The notes under the pieces are model-generated. The model was given only the letters and a program-made list of their open reading frames with translations, did no database searches and was not told where the DNA came from. The translations under genes were made by a program, and so were the position numbers. Shown in pieces: positions 16,187-24,991 of a stretch of 64,000 nt of DNA. Location: positions 124,001 to 188,000 of the forward strand of contig NZ_PCPP01000005.1 of the NCBI RefSeq assembly GCF_002979755.1, given 5' to 3'. Position 1 is the stretch's first letter, and each line of letters opens with the position of its first letter. Origin of the DNA: Chryseobacterium culicis. Lineage in GTDB: Bacteria; Bacteroidota; Bacteroidia; Flavobacteriales; Weeksellaceae.

Positions 16187-17065
16187 TTATTCTTTTTCCC
16201 AGTGAGCTTCTTCTCCATATGGTGGAGCTCCTCCCTGAGCCGGAGTAATTGGTTGCTGTTCCTGGTTGATATGATAAACATATGCTGCAACATTTTGAAT
16301 GTCTGCTCCAGTTAAAACTCCATTTTTACCCCAAGCCTGCATTGCAGTCCCTGTAACTCCATTTTCTACAACGTGGAATACGTTTTTGAATAATGTTTTT
16401 TCAGGTTGGTTATGCCAGTAGTTATCGGTAAGGTTTGGTCCGATACCTCCTCTACCACCATCAGAGTGGCAAGAAACACAGGTTGTCTTGAATATTTCTT
16501 CCCCTGCAGCAATATTATCTGCTGAATATTTTGCAGATTCAATAGTTACAGGAGGCTGTTCTGCCATATATTTATCAATAGCTGCCAGTTGCTCTTTATA
16601 TTCTTTTTCATATTCGCTTAACGGGTGAGCGAAGTCTGTAAAAGAGTATGCTGCGATATATACAATACAAAAAGCGGTCCCAAAATAGAATAAACCTACC
16701 CACCATTTTGGTAATTGGTTATCCAGCTCCATGATTCCATCGAAACCGTGGTCGATAAGGATATCTTTTTCTTCAGAAGCAGATTGCTTTTTGAAAGCAC
16801 TTTGATATAATCTTTTGAAAAAAGGTACTTTCTTTTCAGCTAAATAAGCAGCCTTTTCTTCAGGAGACAATTTCTTGAATTTGTTGTTTTCAATAAGGTC
16901 TCCAATAGCTCCATGAATGTAAGCAAGGATCCCCGCAATCACAACAGTTCCCCAGAAGTAAGGTGAAGAAAGGAACGCGTAGCTCTGTACAAATAAATAA
17001 TAAAAAACTATTAAAAGTCCGATTATTATTAAGATGTTTATAACAACAGGTGTTCTTTGTTTCAT
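16187..17065 (-). CDS. ccoP: cbb3 oxidase subunit CcoP (monohaem type)
   Basis: A 292-residue protein with two N-terminal membrane helices (about 8-28 and 36-55), a cytoplasmic linker, a third helix (about 122-143) and a periplasmic cytochrome c domain. The haem site CVSCH is at Cys196/Cys199/His200, and the Met in TAMQAWG is a likely axial ligand. Proteobacterial CcoP has two haems c; here only one CxxCH is present, which is common in Bacteroidota. It carries electrons to the CcoO/CcoN core. It starts 10 bases after the CcoQ-like gene. Confidence 0.92.
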   Translation of the reverse strand: MKQRTPVVINILIIIGLLIVFYYLFVQSYAFLSSPYFWGTVVIAGILAYIHGAIGDLIENNKFKKLSPEEKAAYLAEKKVPFFKRLYQSAFKKQSASEEKDILIDHGFDGIMELDNQLPKWWVGLFYFGTAFCIVYIAAYSFTDFAHPLSEYEKEYKEQLAAIDKYMAEQPPVTIESAKYSADNIAAGEEIFKTTCVSCHSDGGRGGIGPNLTDNYWHNQPEKTLFKNVFHVVENGVTGTAMQAWGKNGVLTGADIQNVAAYVYHINQEQQPITPAQGGAPPYGEEAHWEKE

Positions 17066-17075
17066 AAAAAATAGT

Positions 17076-17276
17076 TTAATTTTTTAAATTAAAATCGTCA
17101 TCTTCATCATCCCCAAGAGGTGCCTCTTCTTCTTCTTTGTAATATTTTTTAGGCCTGCTAAAAACATAGATTACCAAAGCGATGAAGAACAGCATAAAGA
17201 AAATCAGAGCCAGTGTCTGGTAGAAGCCAGCATTTTCTGTATTGGATAATATATCTTTAAAGTTCTGAGGAATCAT
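17076..17276 (-). CDS. ccoQ: CcoQ/FixQ-like small oxidase subunit
   Basis: A 66-residue protein with one membrane helix (about 18-40, ALIFFMLFFIALVIYVF) and an acidic C-terminal tail (KYYKEEEEAPLGDDEDDD). Size, single helix followed by YVFSRPKKYY, and position between ccoNO and ccoP fit CcoQ, which stabilises the oxidase complex. The sequence is too short for a firm family call apart from context. Confidence 0.75.
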   Translation of the reverse strand: MIPQNFKDILSNTENAGFYQTLALIFFMLFFIALVIYVFSRPKKYYKEEEEAPLGDDEDDDFNLKN

Positions 17277-17298
17277 AGTATGCGCCTTTTAATGTTTT

Positions 17299-19560
17299 TT
17301 AGTTATTACTTGCTGTTTTGATTTCAGTTGTTTTGATATCTGTACCTAATCTCTGAAGATAAGAAATAAGAGCTACAATTTCTTTTTTCTCTAGTTCTCC
17401 CTGAGGTCTCTTAGCATAAGCTACCTTAAGGTCATTTGCTTCTGCGAAGATATCTTTTACAATTTTTGCTGATTGGTTGTTTGCCCATTTATCTGCAGAA
17501 TCGATTTCAGCCTTAGTATAAGGTACATCGAATACATTCTTCATCAGCTTCATTTTGTCTACCATCTTAGTTCTGTCTAAGTCAGTAGCAATTAACCAAG
17601 GGTAACGAGGCATGATTGAACCAGCAGAAGTAGATCTTGGGTTATACATGTGTTTGTAGTGCCAAGAACTTGGGTTTTTACCACCTTCTCTATGTAAATC
17701 CGGTCCTGTTCTCTTAGAACCCCATAGGAATGGTCTGTCGTATACGAATTCTCCAGCTTTGGAGTATTGTCCGTTTTTACCGTTGAATCTTACGATCTCA
17801 TCTCTGAACGGTCTTACCATCTGAGAGTGACAAGCGTTACATCCTTCACGGATATAGATATCTCTACCTTCAAGTTCCAGTGGTGAATAAGGTTTCACAG
17901 CTGAAATCGTAGGTACACTTTTCTTAAGAGATAATGTAGGGATAATTTCAATTGAACTACCGATAGATATGGTAATGAAAGATAAAATACCTAGTAATAC
18001 AGGAGTTCTCTCTAACCAAAGGTGAGTTCCTTCTCCTTCTTTTCTGTTCTTGCTGATGTTTGCCAATGCAGGAGCTTCAGCAGGAACTTCTTTCTGGAAT
18101 GATCCTTTTCTTACCGTAGCAATTACGTTTACGATCATTAGGATAGATCCTGAAATATAGAATAAACCTCCTACGAATCTCATTTTAAAGTAAGGAATAA
18201 TTGCCGTTACAGTATCCAACCAGTTTTTCCATAATAATGTTCCATCCGGGTTGAATTGCTTCCACATTAATCCTTGTGTAAATCCTGAAATATACATTGG
18301 TACTGCATAGAAGATAATTCCTAAAGTACCTAACCAGAAATGCCAGTTAGCTAATTTTACAGACCAAAGTTTTGTTCTCCACATAATTGGTACCAAATAA
18401 TAGATAACCCCGAATGCCATGAAACCATTCCATCCAAGAGCTCCTAAGTGTACGTGACCGATAACCCAGTCTGTAAAGTGACCAATTTTGTTGATGTTTT
18501 TAGTTGCCAAAAGCGGCCCTTCAAACGTTGCCATACCATAACAAGTAACAGCTACTACAAAGAACTTAAGGATAGGATTTTCTCTTACTTTATCCCAAGC
18601 TCCTCTTAGCGTAAGAAGACCATTTAACATTCCTCCCCAAGATGGTGCAATAAGCATGATAGAGAACCCTGTTCCTACCGCCTGAGCCCACGCTGGAAGA
18701 GCTGTATACTGAAGGTGGTGAGGACCAGCCCAGATATATACGAAAATTAATGACCAGAAGTGAATAATAGACAGTTTATAAGAGAATACCGGTCTGTCTG
18801 CAGCCTTCGGAAGGAAGTAATACATTAAACCTAGAACCGGTGTCGTCAATACGAATGCAACCGCATTGTGACCATACCACCACTGTACAATAGCATCTTT
18901 TACCCCTGCATATGCTGAATAAGATTTCCAGCCTGTGAAAGATAAAGGTACTTCAAGGTTGTTGAAGATGTGAAGCATTGCTACTGCAATCCAAGTACCG
19001 ATGTAGAACCAGATGGCTACATAAAGGTGTCTTACTCTTCTCTTCGAAATAGTCAGGAACATATTGATACCAAAAATGATCCATGAGAATGCGATCAATA
19101 TGTCGATCGGCCACTCGTGTTCTGCATATTCCTTAGAGGTATTGATCCCCATAAAGAAGGTAACGAACGTAGCAACGATCATAAACTGCCAAGTCCAGAA
19201 ATGTAACCAAGACAAGGTGTCACTGTACATTCTTGTTTTTAATAATCTTTGTAATGAGTAATAAATACCCGTGTAAACGATGTTACAAACGAATGCAAAG
19301 ATTACGGTATTGGTGTGCAACATTCTGATTCTACCAAAACCAAATGCACCATGAGTGTTTATTAACCCTTCAATATTACCCGATGCCAAACTTTTAATGG
19401 TTGTGTCATCTGTCCCGAAAAAGAATTCAGGTAATTCAGGGTAGAAAAGCATTAATGCCGCCGTAAGCCCGAACGTAAATCCAATGAGACCGAAAACTAA
19501 GGTCGCATAAAGGAACGCACGGACAATACTATTGTCATAACTAAACTTCTGTGTTTCCAT
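17299..19560 (-). CDS. ccoNO: cbb3 oxidase fused catalytic subunits CcoN-CcoO
   Basis: A 753-residue fusion. Residues 1 to about 480 are CcoN, the 12-helix haem-copper subunit, with conserved histidines in regions such as WWYGHNAVAFVLTTP and IGHVHLGALGWNGF. A linker helix leads into a CcoO domain (about 530-753) with the haem c site GCNACHSQMVRPF near 570. The enzyme reduces oxygen to water with high affinity and pumps protons. The two are separate genes in most Proteobacteria; the single-chain form is known from Bacteroidota. It lies 21 bases after ccoS. Confidence 0.95.
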   Translation of the reverse strand: METQKFSYDNSIVRAFLYATLVFGLIGFTFGLTAALMLFYPELPEFFFGTDDTTIKSLASGNIEGLINTHGAFGFGRIRMLHTNTVIFAFVCNIVYTGIYYSLQRLLKTRMYSDTLSWLHFWTWQFMIVATFVTFFMGINTSKEYAEHEWPIDILIAFSWIIFGINMFLTISKRRVRHLYVAIWFYIGTWIAVAMLHIFNNLEVPLSFTGWKSYSAYAGVKDAIVQWWYGHNAVAFVLTTPVLGLMYYFLPKAADRPVFSYKLSIIHFWSLIFVYIWAGPHHLQYTALPAWAQAVGTGFSIMLIAPSWGGMLNGLLTLRGAWDKVRENPILKFFVVAVTCYGMATFEGPLLATKNINKIGHFTDWVIGHVHLGALGWNGFMAFGVIYYLVPIMWRTKLWSVKLANWHFWLGTLGIIFYAVPMYISGFTQGLMWKQFNPDGTLLWKNWLDTVTAIIPYFKMRFVGGLFYISGSILMIVNVIATVRKGSFQKEVPAEAPALANISKNRKEGEGTHLWLERTPVLLGILSFITISIGSSIEIIPTLSLKKSVPTISAVKPYSPLELEGRDIYIREGCNACHSQMVRPFRDEIVRFNGKNGQYSKAGEFVYDRPFLWGSKRTGPDLHREGGKNPSSWHYKHMYNPRSTSAGSIMPRYPWLIATDLDRTKMVDKMKLMKNVFDVPYTKAEIDSADKWANNQSAKIVKDIFAEANDLKVAYAKRPQGELEKKEIVALISYLQRLGTDIKTTEIKTASNN

Positions 19561-19581
19561 ATCAACTATTCACTATTTTTC

Positions 19582-19794
19582 TCAATTTTTATTATTTTCT
19601 CCTATTTCTTCCTCGTCTTTATTTTTGTCGCCAGTTTCATCCTTTTCTTTGACTTTTTCGTCATCGAAAAGGATTCTGACAGCAGGAGATTCATCATCTT
19701 CAAACTGTCCTTTTCGGGCATACACTATAAATACGACCAAGAAAATCGCAGCTAAAGAAACACTGCAGAGGATCATTAAATATAGAATATCCAT
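19582..19794 (-). CDS. ccoS: cbb3 oxidase assembly protein CcoS
   Basis: A 70-residue protein: MDILYLMILCSVSLAAIFLVVFIVYARKGQFEDDESPAVRILF (positions 1-43 as a region) contains one membrane helix followed by the typical CcoS sequence G-Q-F-x-D-x3-P-x-x-R-I-L-F. The tail is unusually long and charged (repeated Lys/Glu/Asp/Asn). CcoS is required for cofactor insertion into cbb3 oxidase. It lies directly before ccoNO. Confidence 0.85.
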   Translation of the reverse strand: MDILYLMILCSVSLAAIFLVVFIVYARKGQFEDDESPAVRILFDDEKVKEKDETGDKNKDEEEIGENNKN

Positions 19795-19825
19795 TGGACA
19801 ACAAAATTAACCTATTTTCGGGGTT

Positions 19826-19833
19826 CAAATTTA
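19826..19833 (-). promoter_or_regulatory. -7 promoter element for ccoS-ccoNOQP
   Basis: On the minus strand this reads TAAATTTG, and a second TAATTTTG lies at 19802-19809, just before ccoS. An imperfect FNR-type palindrome TGACATTCATCA (19845-19856) lies upstream. Confidence 0.45.
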
Positions 19834-19903
19834 GTGAAAAATAATGACATTCATCACGAAATGCCGATTTCAGCTAATTTAAAATCAGTCTAAATAAGGG
19901 CTT

Positions 19904-22282
19904 TTACGCCTGTTTTTTGAAATGTTTACGACCTAATATCCAGGTTGAAAGTGTAGTAAAGGTAACCACCGTGATCGAACTGATTGGCATGATGATTGCA
20001 GCAAAAAGCGGATGCATATGCCCTGTAACAGCGTAACTTAAACCAACGATATTGTATAGGAAACTGATTATAAATGTCATTTTCACAATGGTAATAGAGC
20101 CTTTACAAACGTTCAGGTAATTGTCAAGAGTCACCACTTTATCACCGTTCATAATGACATCAGAAGATGGGGTGAAACTATTGGTGTCGTCTGCAATAGC
20201 AATTCCTACATTACTTTGTTTTAAAGCTCCTGCATCATTAAGACCATCTCCAAGCATAGCTACTTTCATATGCTGATCCTGAAGGTTTTTGATATAATTC
20301 AGTTTGTCTTCCGGGCTTTGATTAAAGGCCATTCCTTTGTAATTCGGGATAAGCTCTTTCAGCTGGTTTTCTTCTGAGGAATTGTCTCCGCTCAGAATAA
20401 ATATTTTGTAGTGGGTAAGTTTTGTGAAAAGTTCTCTCAGTTTCGGACGGTACTCATTTTTAAAGATAAACTTACCTAAATATGCTCCGTTTTTGCTGAT
20501 ATAAACTGCTGTTTCAAGATTTTTAGGCTCCTGGTTATTATAACGGGCAGAACCAATTTTATAAAGATTTCCTCTTACGCTGGCTTCATATCCTTTTCCG
20601 GAAATTTCAACGAAATTCTCTACCGGGAAATAATCATCATTTACTTCAATGAATTCATACAATGATTTTGAAAGCGGGTGATTGGAGTTCTTTAATAATG
20701 TTTTAATATTCAGAGAATCAAATTCATTAATTTCAGCTCCCTCGTATTTGATATTGGATTTCTTTCTGTGGGTAATCGTTCCGGTTTTGTCAAAAACAAT
20801 GGTGTCGAGCTTTGCGATTTTTTCAATCGTTAAAGTATCTTTCACATAAAACTTATTTCGACCTAAAATCCTCATAATGTGTCCGAAAGTGAACGGTGCA
20901 GACAATGCAAGAGCACAAGGACATGCAATGATCAGGATGGCTGAAATAACCTGGAACATTTTATTTAAATCAATAAAATACCAATACGTTCCGGCAACTA
21001 AAGCGATACCTAAAATAATGAATGTGAAATATTTACTGACGTTATTTGTTAACGTGTCAAGTCCTGTTTCGTGTTTTTTAAATGCTTCTTTATTCCAAAG
21101 CTGGGTTAAATAACTTTGGTCTACATTTTTAATCACTTCAAGTTCTAAAGAAGATCCGATCTGTTTTCCTCCCGCGAAAATTTTATCTCCGGGCTGTTTG
21201 CTGATGCTTTCACTTTCTCCGGTAATAAAACTGTTGTCAATATTTCCTTCTCCATTGATCAAAATTCCGTCAACAGGAATGATTTCCTGATTTCTAACTA
21301 AAATTCTGTCACCCACTTTTATTTCGGACAGTAAAATATTATCCTGTTTCCCTTCGAAATCAACTTTCGTTACGGCAATCGGATAGAAAGATTTGTAATC
21401 TCTGTCATAGGAAAGAGCGTTGTACGTTCTTTTCTGGAAAATTTTCCCGAGAAGCATAAAGAATAAAAGTCCGCAAAGGGTATCGAAATATCCTGGACCA
21501 TAATCTGTTACCACTTCATAAATACTTCTTCCGTAGAGAACAAAAATTCCTAAAACAATCGGAACATCAATGTTGACGATCTTATTTTTTAAACCATACC
21601 ATGCAGATTTGTAATAATCTGAAGCTGAATAGAATACCACAGGGGTCGCCAGTAGAAATATTAAAGTTCTGAATAAACCTTTATAATGTTCCATCCAATA
21701 ATCTTCCCCTCCGATATATTCTGGAAAGGCAAGGAACATTCCGTTACCGAAAGCAAAGGCTGCAATAGCAAATTTTACCAATAAAGATTTATCGAGATGA
21801 TCTTCATTTTTATCGGCAGTTTCGAGGCTGATAACAGGTTTATATCCCAGATTGGTTAAAAATTTAGCAAGTTCGCTTAATTTCAGATCGTTATGGTTGA
21901 ATGAGATCTGTAAGGTCTTCCTTGTAAAGTTGACCTGCGAATATTTGATGTGGGTATTTAAAGTATGAAGACTTTCCAATAGCCAGATACAGGAAGAGCA
22001 ATGGATTACAGGGATTTTGAATGTAACAAGGCTGGTGTTTCCTTCAGAAAAATCAGTAACTTTTTCAAAGATTTCCGGTGTATCCAGATAGTCAAATTGA
22101 GTAGAATTTTCATCATTCGGACGAATTCCCGCTCCTTTATTAAGCTCATAGAAATTGCTTAAATTATTTAAATTTAGAATTTCGTAAACAGACTTACATC
22201 CATTACAACAGAAAGTCTTTTCATCAAATAAAATTCTCTCTTTTTCTATCCCTTGACCACAATGAAAACAGTTCTCGCTCAC
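19904..22282 (-). CDS. ccoI: Copper-translocating P-type ATPase (CcoI/FixI-like)
   Basis: A 792-residue P1B-type ATPase. The N terminus has a Cys-rich segment (CFHCGQGI, then FCCNGCKSVYEIL) followed by an HMA-type domain with HCSSCIWLLESL. The membrane part has the CPC ion site (IIACPCALALS), the phosphorylation motif DKTGTITH and the hinge GDGLND. This layout is that of CcoI/FixI pumps that supply copper to cbb3 oxidase, and it heads the cco gene series. General copper efflux is the alternative, but the extra N-terminal Cys module and the location favour oxidase assembly. Confidence 0.92.
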   Translation of the reverse strand: MSENCFHCGQGIEKERILFDEKTFCCNGCKSVYEILNLNNLSNFYELNKGAGIRPNDENSTQFDYLDTPEIFEKVTDFSEGNTSLVTFKIPVIHCSSCIWLLESLHTLNTHIKYSQVNFTRKTLQISFNHNDLKLSELAKFLTNLGYKPVISLETADKNEDHLDKSLLVKFAIAAFAFGNGMFLAFPEYIGGEDYWMEHYKGLFRTLIFLLATPVVFYSASDYYKSAWYGLKNKIVNIDVPIVLGIFVLYGRSIYEVVTDYGPGYFDTLCGLLFFMLLGKIFQKRTYNALSYDRDYKSFYPIAVTKVDFEGKQDNILLSEIKVGDRILVRNQEIIPVDGILINGEGNIDNSFITGESESISKQPGDKIFAGGKQIGSSLELEVIKNVDQSYLTQLWNKEAFKKHETGLDTLTNNVSKYFTFIILGIALVAGTYWYFIDLNKMFQVISAILIIACPCALALSAPFTFGHIMRILGRNKFYVKDTLTIEKIAKLDTIVFDKTGTITHRKKSNIKYEGAEINEFDSLNIKTLLKNSNHPLSKSLYEFIEVNDDYFPVENFVEISGKGYEASVRGNLYKIGSARYNNQEPKNLETAVYISKNGAYLGKFIFKNEYRPKLRELFTKLTHYKIFILSGDNSSEENQLKELIPNYKGMAFNQSPEDKLNYIKNLQDQHMKVAMLGDGLNDAGALKQSNVGIAIADDTNSFTPSSDVIMNGDKVVTLDNYLNVCKGSITIVKMTFIISFLYNIVGLSYAVTGHMHPLFAAIIMPISSITVVTFTTLSTWILGRKHFKKQA

Positions 22283-22301
22283 CCCATAAAATATTGAACT
22301 A

Positions 22302-22309
22302 CAAAATTA
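22302..22309 (-). promoter_or_regulatory. -7 promoter element for ccoI
   Basis: On the minus strand this is TAATTTTG, fitting TAnnTTTG, 19 bases upstream of the ccoI start. Confidence 0.45.
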
Positions 22310-22320
22310 TAACAAATTTT

Positions 22321-22352
22321 TTTGTTTATCGTGTTAAAAAGTTCTATTTTTG
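22321..22352 (+). promoter_or_regulatory. Promoter of the Crp/Fnr regulator gene
   Basis: TTTG at 22321-22324 and TATTTTTG at 22345-22352 are separated by 20 bases, matching the Bacteroidota -33/-7 arrangement. The start codon follows at 22371. Confidence 0.65.
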
Positions 22353-22364
22353 TGATAAATATCA
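22353..22364. promoter_or_regulatory. FNR-type palindrome at the regulator's own promoter
   Basis: TGATAAATATCA has the TGAT-N4-ATCA core of FNR/CRP-like sites. It lies right after the -7 element, over the expected transcription start, so a bound regulator would repress. Confidence 0.5.
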
Positions 22365-22370
22365 TATAAA

Positions 22371-23084
22371 ATGCCGCAGGAACAACAGATAGCAATTGAA
22401 GAGAGGTTCGCCAGAGTTTTTAATGATAAATCATTTAAAGAAAGACTTTCTAGCGCAGATTTTGAAAAATACATTAATGGCAAAAAGAAACTGAGTTTTC
22501 AGAAACACGATACCATCTTCGAGGATGGCGAAACTCCCAAAGGAGTTTTTGTTCTGGAAAAAGGGGCTGCCAAACTTTCAAAATCAGGAGCGTTCGGGAA
22601 AGATCAAATTTTAAGATTTATCAAAGAAGGGGATATCATCGGCTATCGTTCTTTGCTTTGCGGGGAAAATTTCCAGGCCAAAGCAGAAGCAATGACAGAT
22701 ATTGAATGTGTTTTCTTACCAGCTGATATCTTTATGTATCTTTTGGAAGTAGACCCACAGCTGTCTTTCGTAATGCTTCAAAAAATTTCTTACGAATTAG
22801 GAGAATCGTCCAATACCATTACCTTCCTTGCCCAGAAAACGGTAAGAGAAAGACTGGCAGAAATTCTGCTGCTTCTGGAACAGAAACTGGGAGTAGATCC
22901 TGAAGGTTTTATCAAGATCTCATTAACAAGGGAAGAAATTGCCAATATCATCGGTACTGCTACAGAAAGTGCCATCCGTCTGATCTCAGAATTCAAACAG
23001 GATAGCCTGATTGAAGTGGACGGAAGAAATATCAAGATCTTAAATCACGACAAACTCATGAAACTCGGTCACGTAGTTTTATAA
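22371..23084 (+). CDS. Crp/Fnr-family transcriptional regulator
   Basis: A 237-residue protein with a cyclic-nucleotide-binding-type beta barrel (about 35-150) and a winged HTH (about 165-230; recognition region REEIANIIGTATESAIRLISEF). The N terminus has no cysteine cluster like that of E. coli FNR, so oxygen sensing through a 4Fe-4S cluster is not supported. The scattered Cys residues (SLLCGEN, IECVF) are too few. It is divergent from ccoI, so it probably controls the cbb3 oxidase in response to oxygen, nitric oxide or metabolic state by another means. A palindrome overlaps its own promoter. A terminator follows. Confidence 0.88.
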   Translation: MPQEQQIAIEERFARVFNDKSFKERLSSADFEKYINGKKKLSFQKHDTIFEDGETPKGVFVLEKGAAKLSKSGAFGKDQILRFIKEGDIIGYRSLLCGENFQAKAEAMTDIECVFLPADIFMYLLEVDPQLSFVMLQKISYELGESSNTITFLAQKTVRERLAEILLLLEQKLGVDPEGFIKISLTREEIANIIGTATESAIRLISEFKQDSLIEVDGRNIKILNHDKLMKLGHVVL

Positions 23085-23099
23085 ATCATACAAAAACTT

Positions 23100-23122
23100 A
23101 AGTCGGCTGAAGGCCGACTTTT
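23100..23122 (+). terminator. Rho-independent terminator after the Crp/Fnr gene
   Basis: AAGTCGGC pairs with GCCGACTT across a short loop and runs into T residues. Confidence 0.88.
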
Positions 23123-23145
23123 TAACTTTTAAAAATAGATAAATT

Positions 23146-23961
23146 ATGTCTGTTCACTCTGAAATTAAAAAAGTTACGACTGAAACCTTGCGTAAAATGA
23201 AATTCGACAAGGAAAAAATAACAATGCTTACAGCCTATGATTTTACCACAGCAAAGATGGTAGATGCAGGTGGAGTAGATGCTATTTTAATTGGAGACTC
23301 TGCAGCGAATGTAATGGCTGGTTTTGAAACTACATTGCCTATTACGCTGGATCAAATGATCTATCATGCCCAAAGTGTGGTAAGAGGAACCGACAGAGCT
23401 TTGGTGGTAGCAGATTTACCTTTCGGAACTTATCAGAGTAATCCTGAAAAAGCATTGGAATCTGCGGTAAGAATGATGAAGGAAGGTGGAGCACATGCTG
23501 TGAAAATTGAAGGCGGAAAGGAAATTTCCAAGTCTATTAAAAAGATCATCAATGCCGGAATTCCGGTAATGGGGCATTTGGGATTAACGCCACAGTCCAT
23601 CTATAAATTCGGAACGTATAAAGTAAGAGCTAAAGAAGAGGCGGAAGCAGAAAAACTAATTGCTGATGCTCAGCTTTTGGAAGAATTAGGCTGCTTTTCC
23701 GTTGTATTGGAAAAAATACCTGCAGAACTGGCGAAAAAAGTTACAGAAAGCATTTCTATTCCTACTATCGGAATCGGTGCCGGAGCAGATTGTGACGGAC
23801 AGGTTTTGGTATACCATGATATGGTAGGAATGAACAAGGGATTCAGCCCGAAATTCTTAAGAAGATATCTTGACCTTTACACGGAAATTACAGGAGCTGT
23901 TGCTCAGTATGTAAAAGATGTGAAAAGTGTAGAGTTTCCAAACGAAAACGAAAGTTATTAA
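23146..23961 (+). CDS. panB: 3-methyl-2-oxobutanoate hydroxymethyltransferase
   Basis: A 271-residue TIM-barrel enzyme, the usual PanB length, that makes ketopantoate from ketoisovalerate and methylene-tetrahydrofolate, the first step of pantothenate synthesis. Typical parts are MLTAYDFTTAKMVDAGGVDAIL (region near 28-49), IGDSAANVMAG, VADLPFGTYQ, VKIEGG, MGHLGLTPQS and the active-site region IGIGAGADCDGQVLVYHDM. The N-terminal extension before KITMLTAYD is normal. Two more genes follow closely on the same strand. Confidence 0.96.
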   Translation: MSVHSEIKKVTTETLRKMKFDKEKITMLTAYDFTTAKMVDAGGVDAILIGDSAANVMAGFETTLPITLDQMIYHAQSVVRGTDRALVVADLPFGTYQSNPEKALESAVRMMKEGGAHAVKIEGGKEISKSIKKIINAGIPVMGHLGLTPQSIYKFGTYKVRAKEEAEAEKLIADAQLLEELGCFSVVLEKIPAELAKKVTESISIPTIGIGAGADCDGQVLVYHDMVGMNKGFSPKFLRRYLDLYTEITGAVAQYVKDVKSVEFPNENESY

Positions 23962-23964
23962 TCC

Positions 23965-24282
23965 ATGCAGAATCAACAACAATCTATCCAGGGAATATTA
24001 TCTATCGCAGCATTGATTTGCCTTGCTGTAGGATGGTTTAATTTATTTTCCCCGGAAATCAACCATTTGCTTTCAAGAAAAGTTTTTTATGTTCTGATAG
24101 GAGCCAGCTTCTTTATCCAGGCTCCGTTGCTTACGAATAAAAACTTTGTGTATGCTATGTATGCTGCAGCTGCTATTTGTGTATTGGGTGCTTTTATACC
24201 GGAAGGATCAAAGCTTTCAGCCCTTAAAACAGTAGGACTTCTGGCAGGGATTATCCTGTCATTATCTAACAGAAGAAGATAG
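23965..24282 (+). CDS. Small membrane protein of unknown function
   Basis: A 105-residue protein with about four hydrophobic segments (near 10-27, 38-54, 62-78 and 88-101) and a basic end SNRRR. It begins 3 bases after panB and ends 11 bases before the pseudouridine synthase, so it is likely cotranscribed. No family was recognised. Confidence 0.7.
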   Translation: MQNQQQSIQGILSIAALICLAVGWFNLFSPEINHLLSRKVFYVLIGASFFIQAPLLTNKNFVYAMYAAAAICVLGAFIPEGSKLSALKTVGLLAGIILSLSNRRR

Positions 24283-24293
24283 ATTGAAAAAGA

Positions 24294-24971
24294 ATGAAGG
24301 AGCAGATTATATATGAAGATAACCATCTTCTGGTGATTAATAAAAAGGTAGGTCAGCTTGTACAGGGTGACAAAACCGGAGATGAATCACTATTAGAATC
24401 CATCAAGAACTTTATAAAAATAAGAGATGCTAAGCCGGGAAATGTTTTTCTCGGCTTGGTTCATCGTATAGACCGCCCAACTTCAGGGCTGGTGATCTAT
24501 GCAAAAACTTCCAAAGCGCTTTCCCGTCTTACGCAGATGGTGAAAAACCGTGAAGTGAAAAAAACGTATTGGGCAGTTGTAGGAAAAGAAATGATCCCGC
24601 AAAGCCAGAGACTGGTTCATTATTTAAAGAAAAACGAAAAAAATAATAAAGCAATCGTGTTTCCTAAAGTTACTGAAGGAGCAAAAGAAGCCATTCTTAC
24701 GTATCATGTGATTAAAACATTAGATAATTATCTTCTTCTTGAAATTGACCTTGAAACGGGAAGACATCATCAGATCAGAGCGCAATTGTCTAAAACAGGA
24801 ATTCCGATCAAAGGAGATCTGAAATATGGAGCACCACGCTCCAATCCGGATGGAGGAATTAATCTTCATGCAAGAAAACTGGAATTTATTCATCCTGTTA
24901 CCAAAGAAAACATTGAGATCATAGCTCCTGTTCCGCAGAATGATGCAATCTGGAGGGCTTGTGAAGAATAA
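24294..24971 (+). CDS. RluA-family RNA pseudouridine synthase
   Basis: A 225-residue enzyme with the RluA catalytic motif HRIDRPTSGLVIYAKT (catalytic Asp near residue 60). Other conserved parts are NKKVGQLVQGD, LETGRHHQIRAQL and GDLKYGAP. It lacks an N-terminal S4 domain, as in RluA/TruC-like short members. It converts uridine to pseudouridine in rRNA or tRNA; which site cannot be told. It follows panB and the small membrane protein on the same strand. Confidence 0.9.
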   Translation: MKEQIIYEDNHLLVINKKVGQLVQGDKTGDESLLESIKNFIKIRDAKPGNVFLGLVHRIDRPTSGLVIYAKTSKALSRLTQMVKNREVKKTYWAVVGKEMIPQSQRLVHYLKKNEKNNKAIVFPKVTEGAKEAILTYHVIKTLDNYLLLEIDLETGRHHQIRAQLSKTGIPIKGDLKYGAPRSNPDGGINLHARKLEFIHPVTKENIEIIAPVPQNDAIWRACEE

Positions 24972-24991
24972 GCATATCATAAAACTATACC

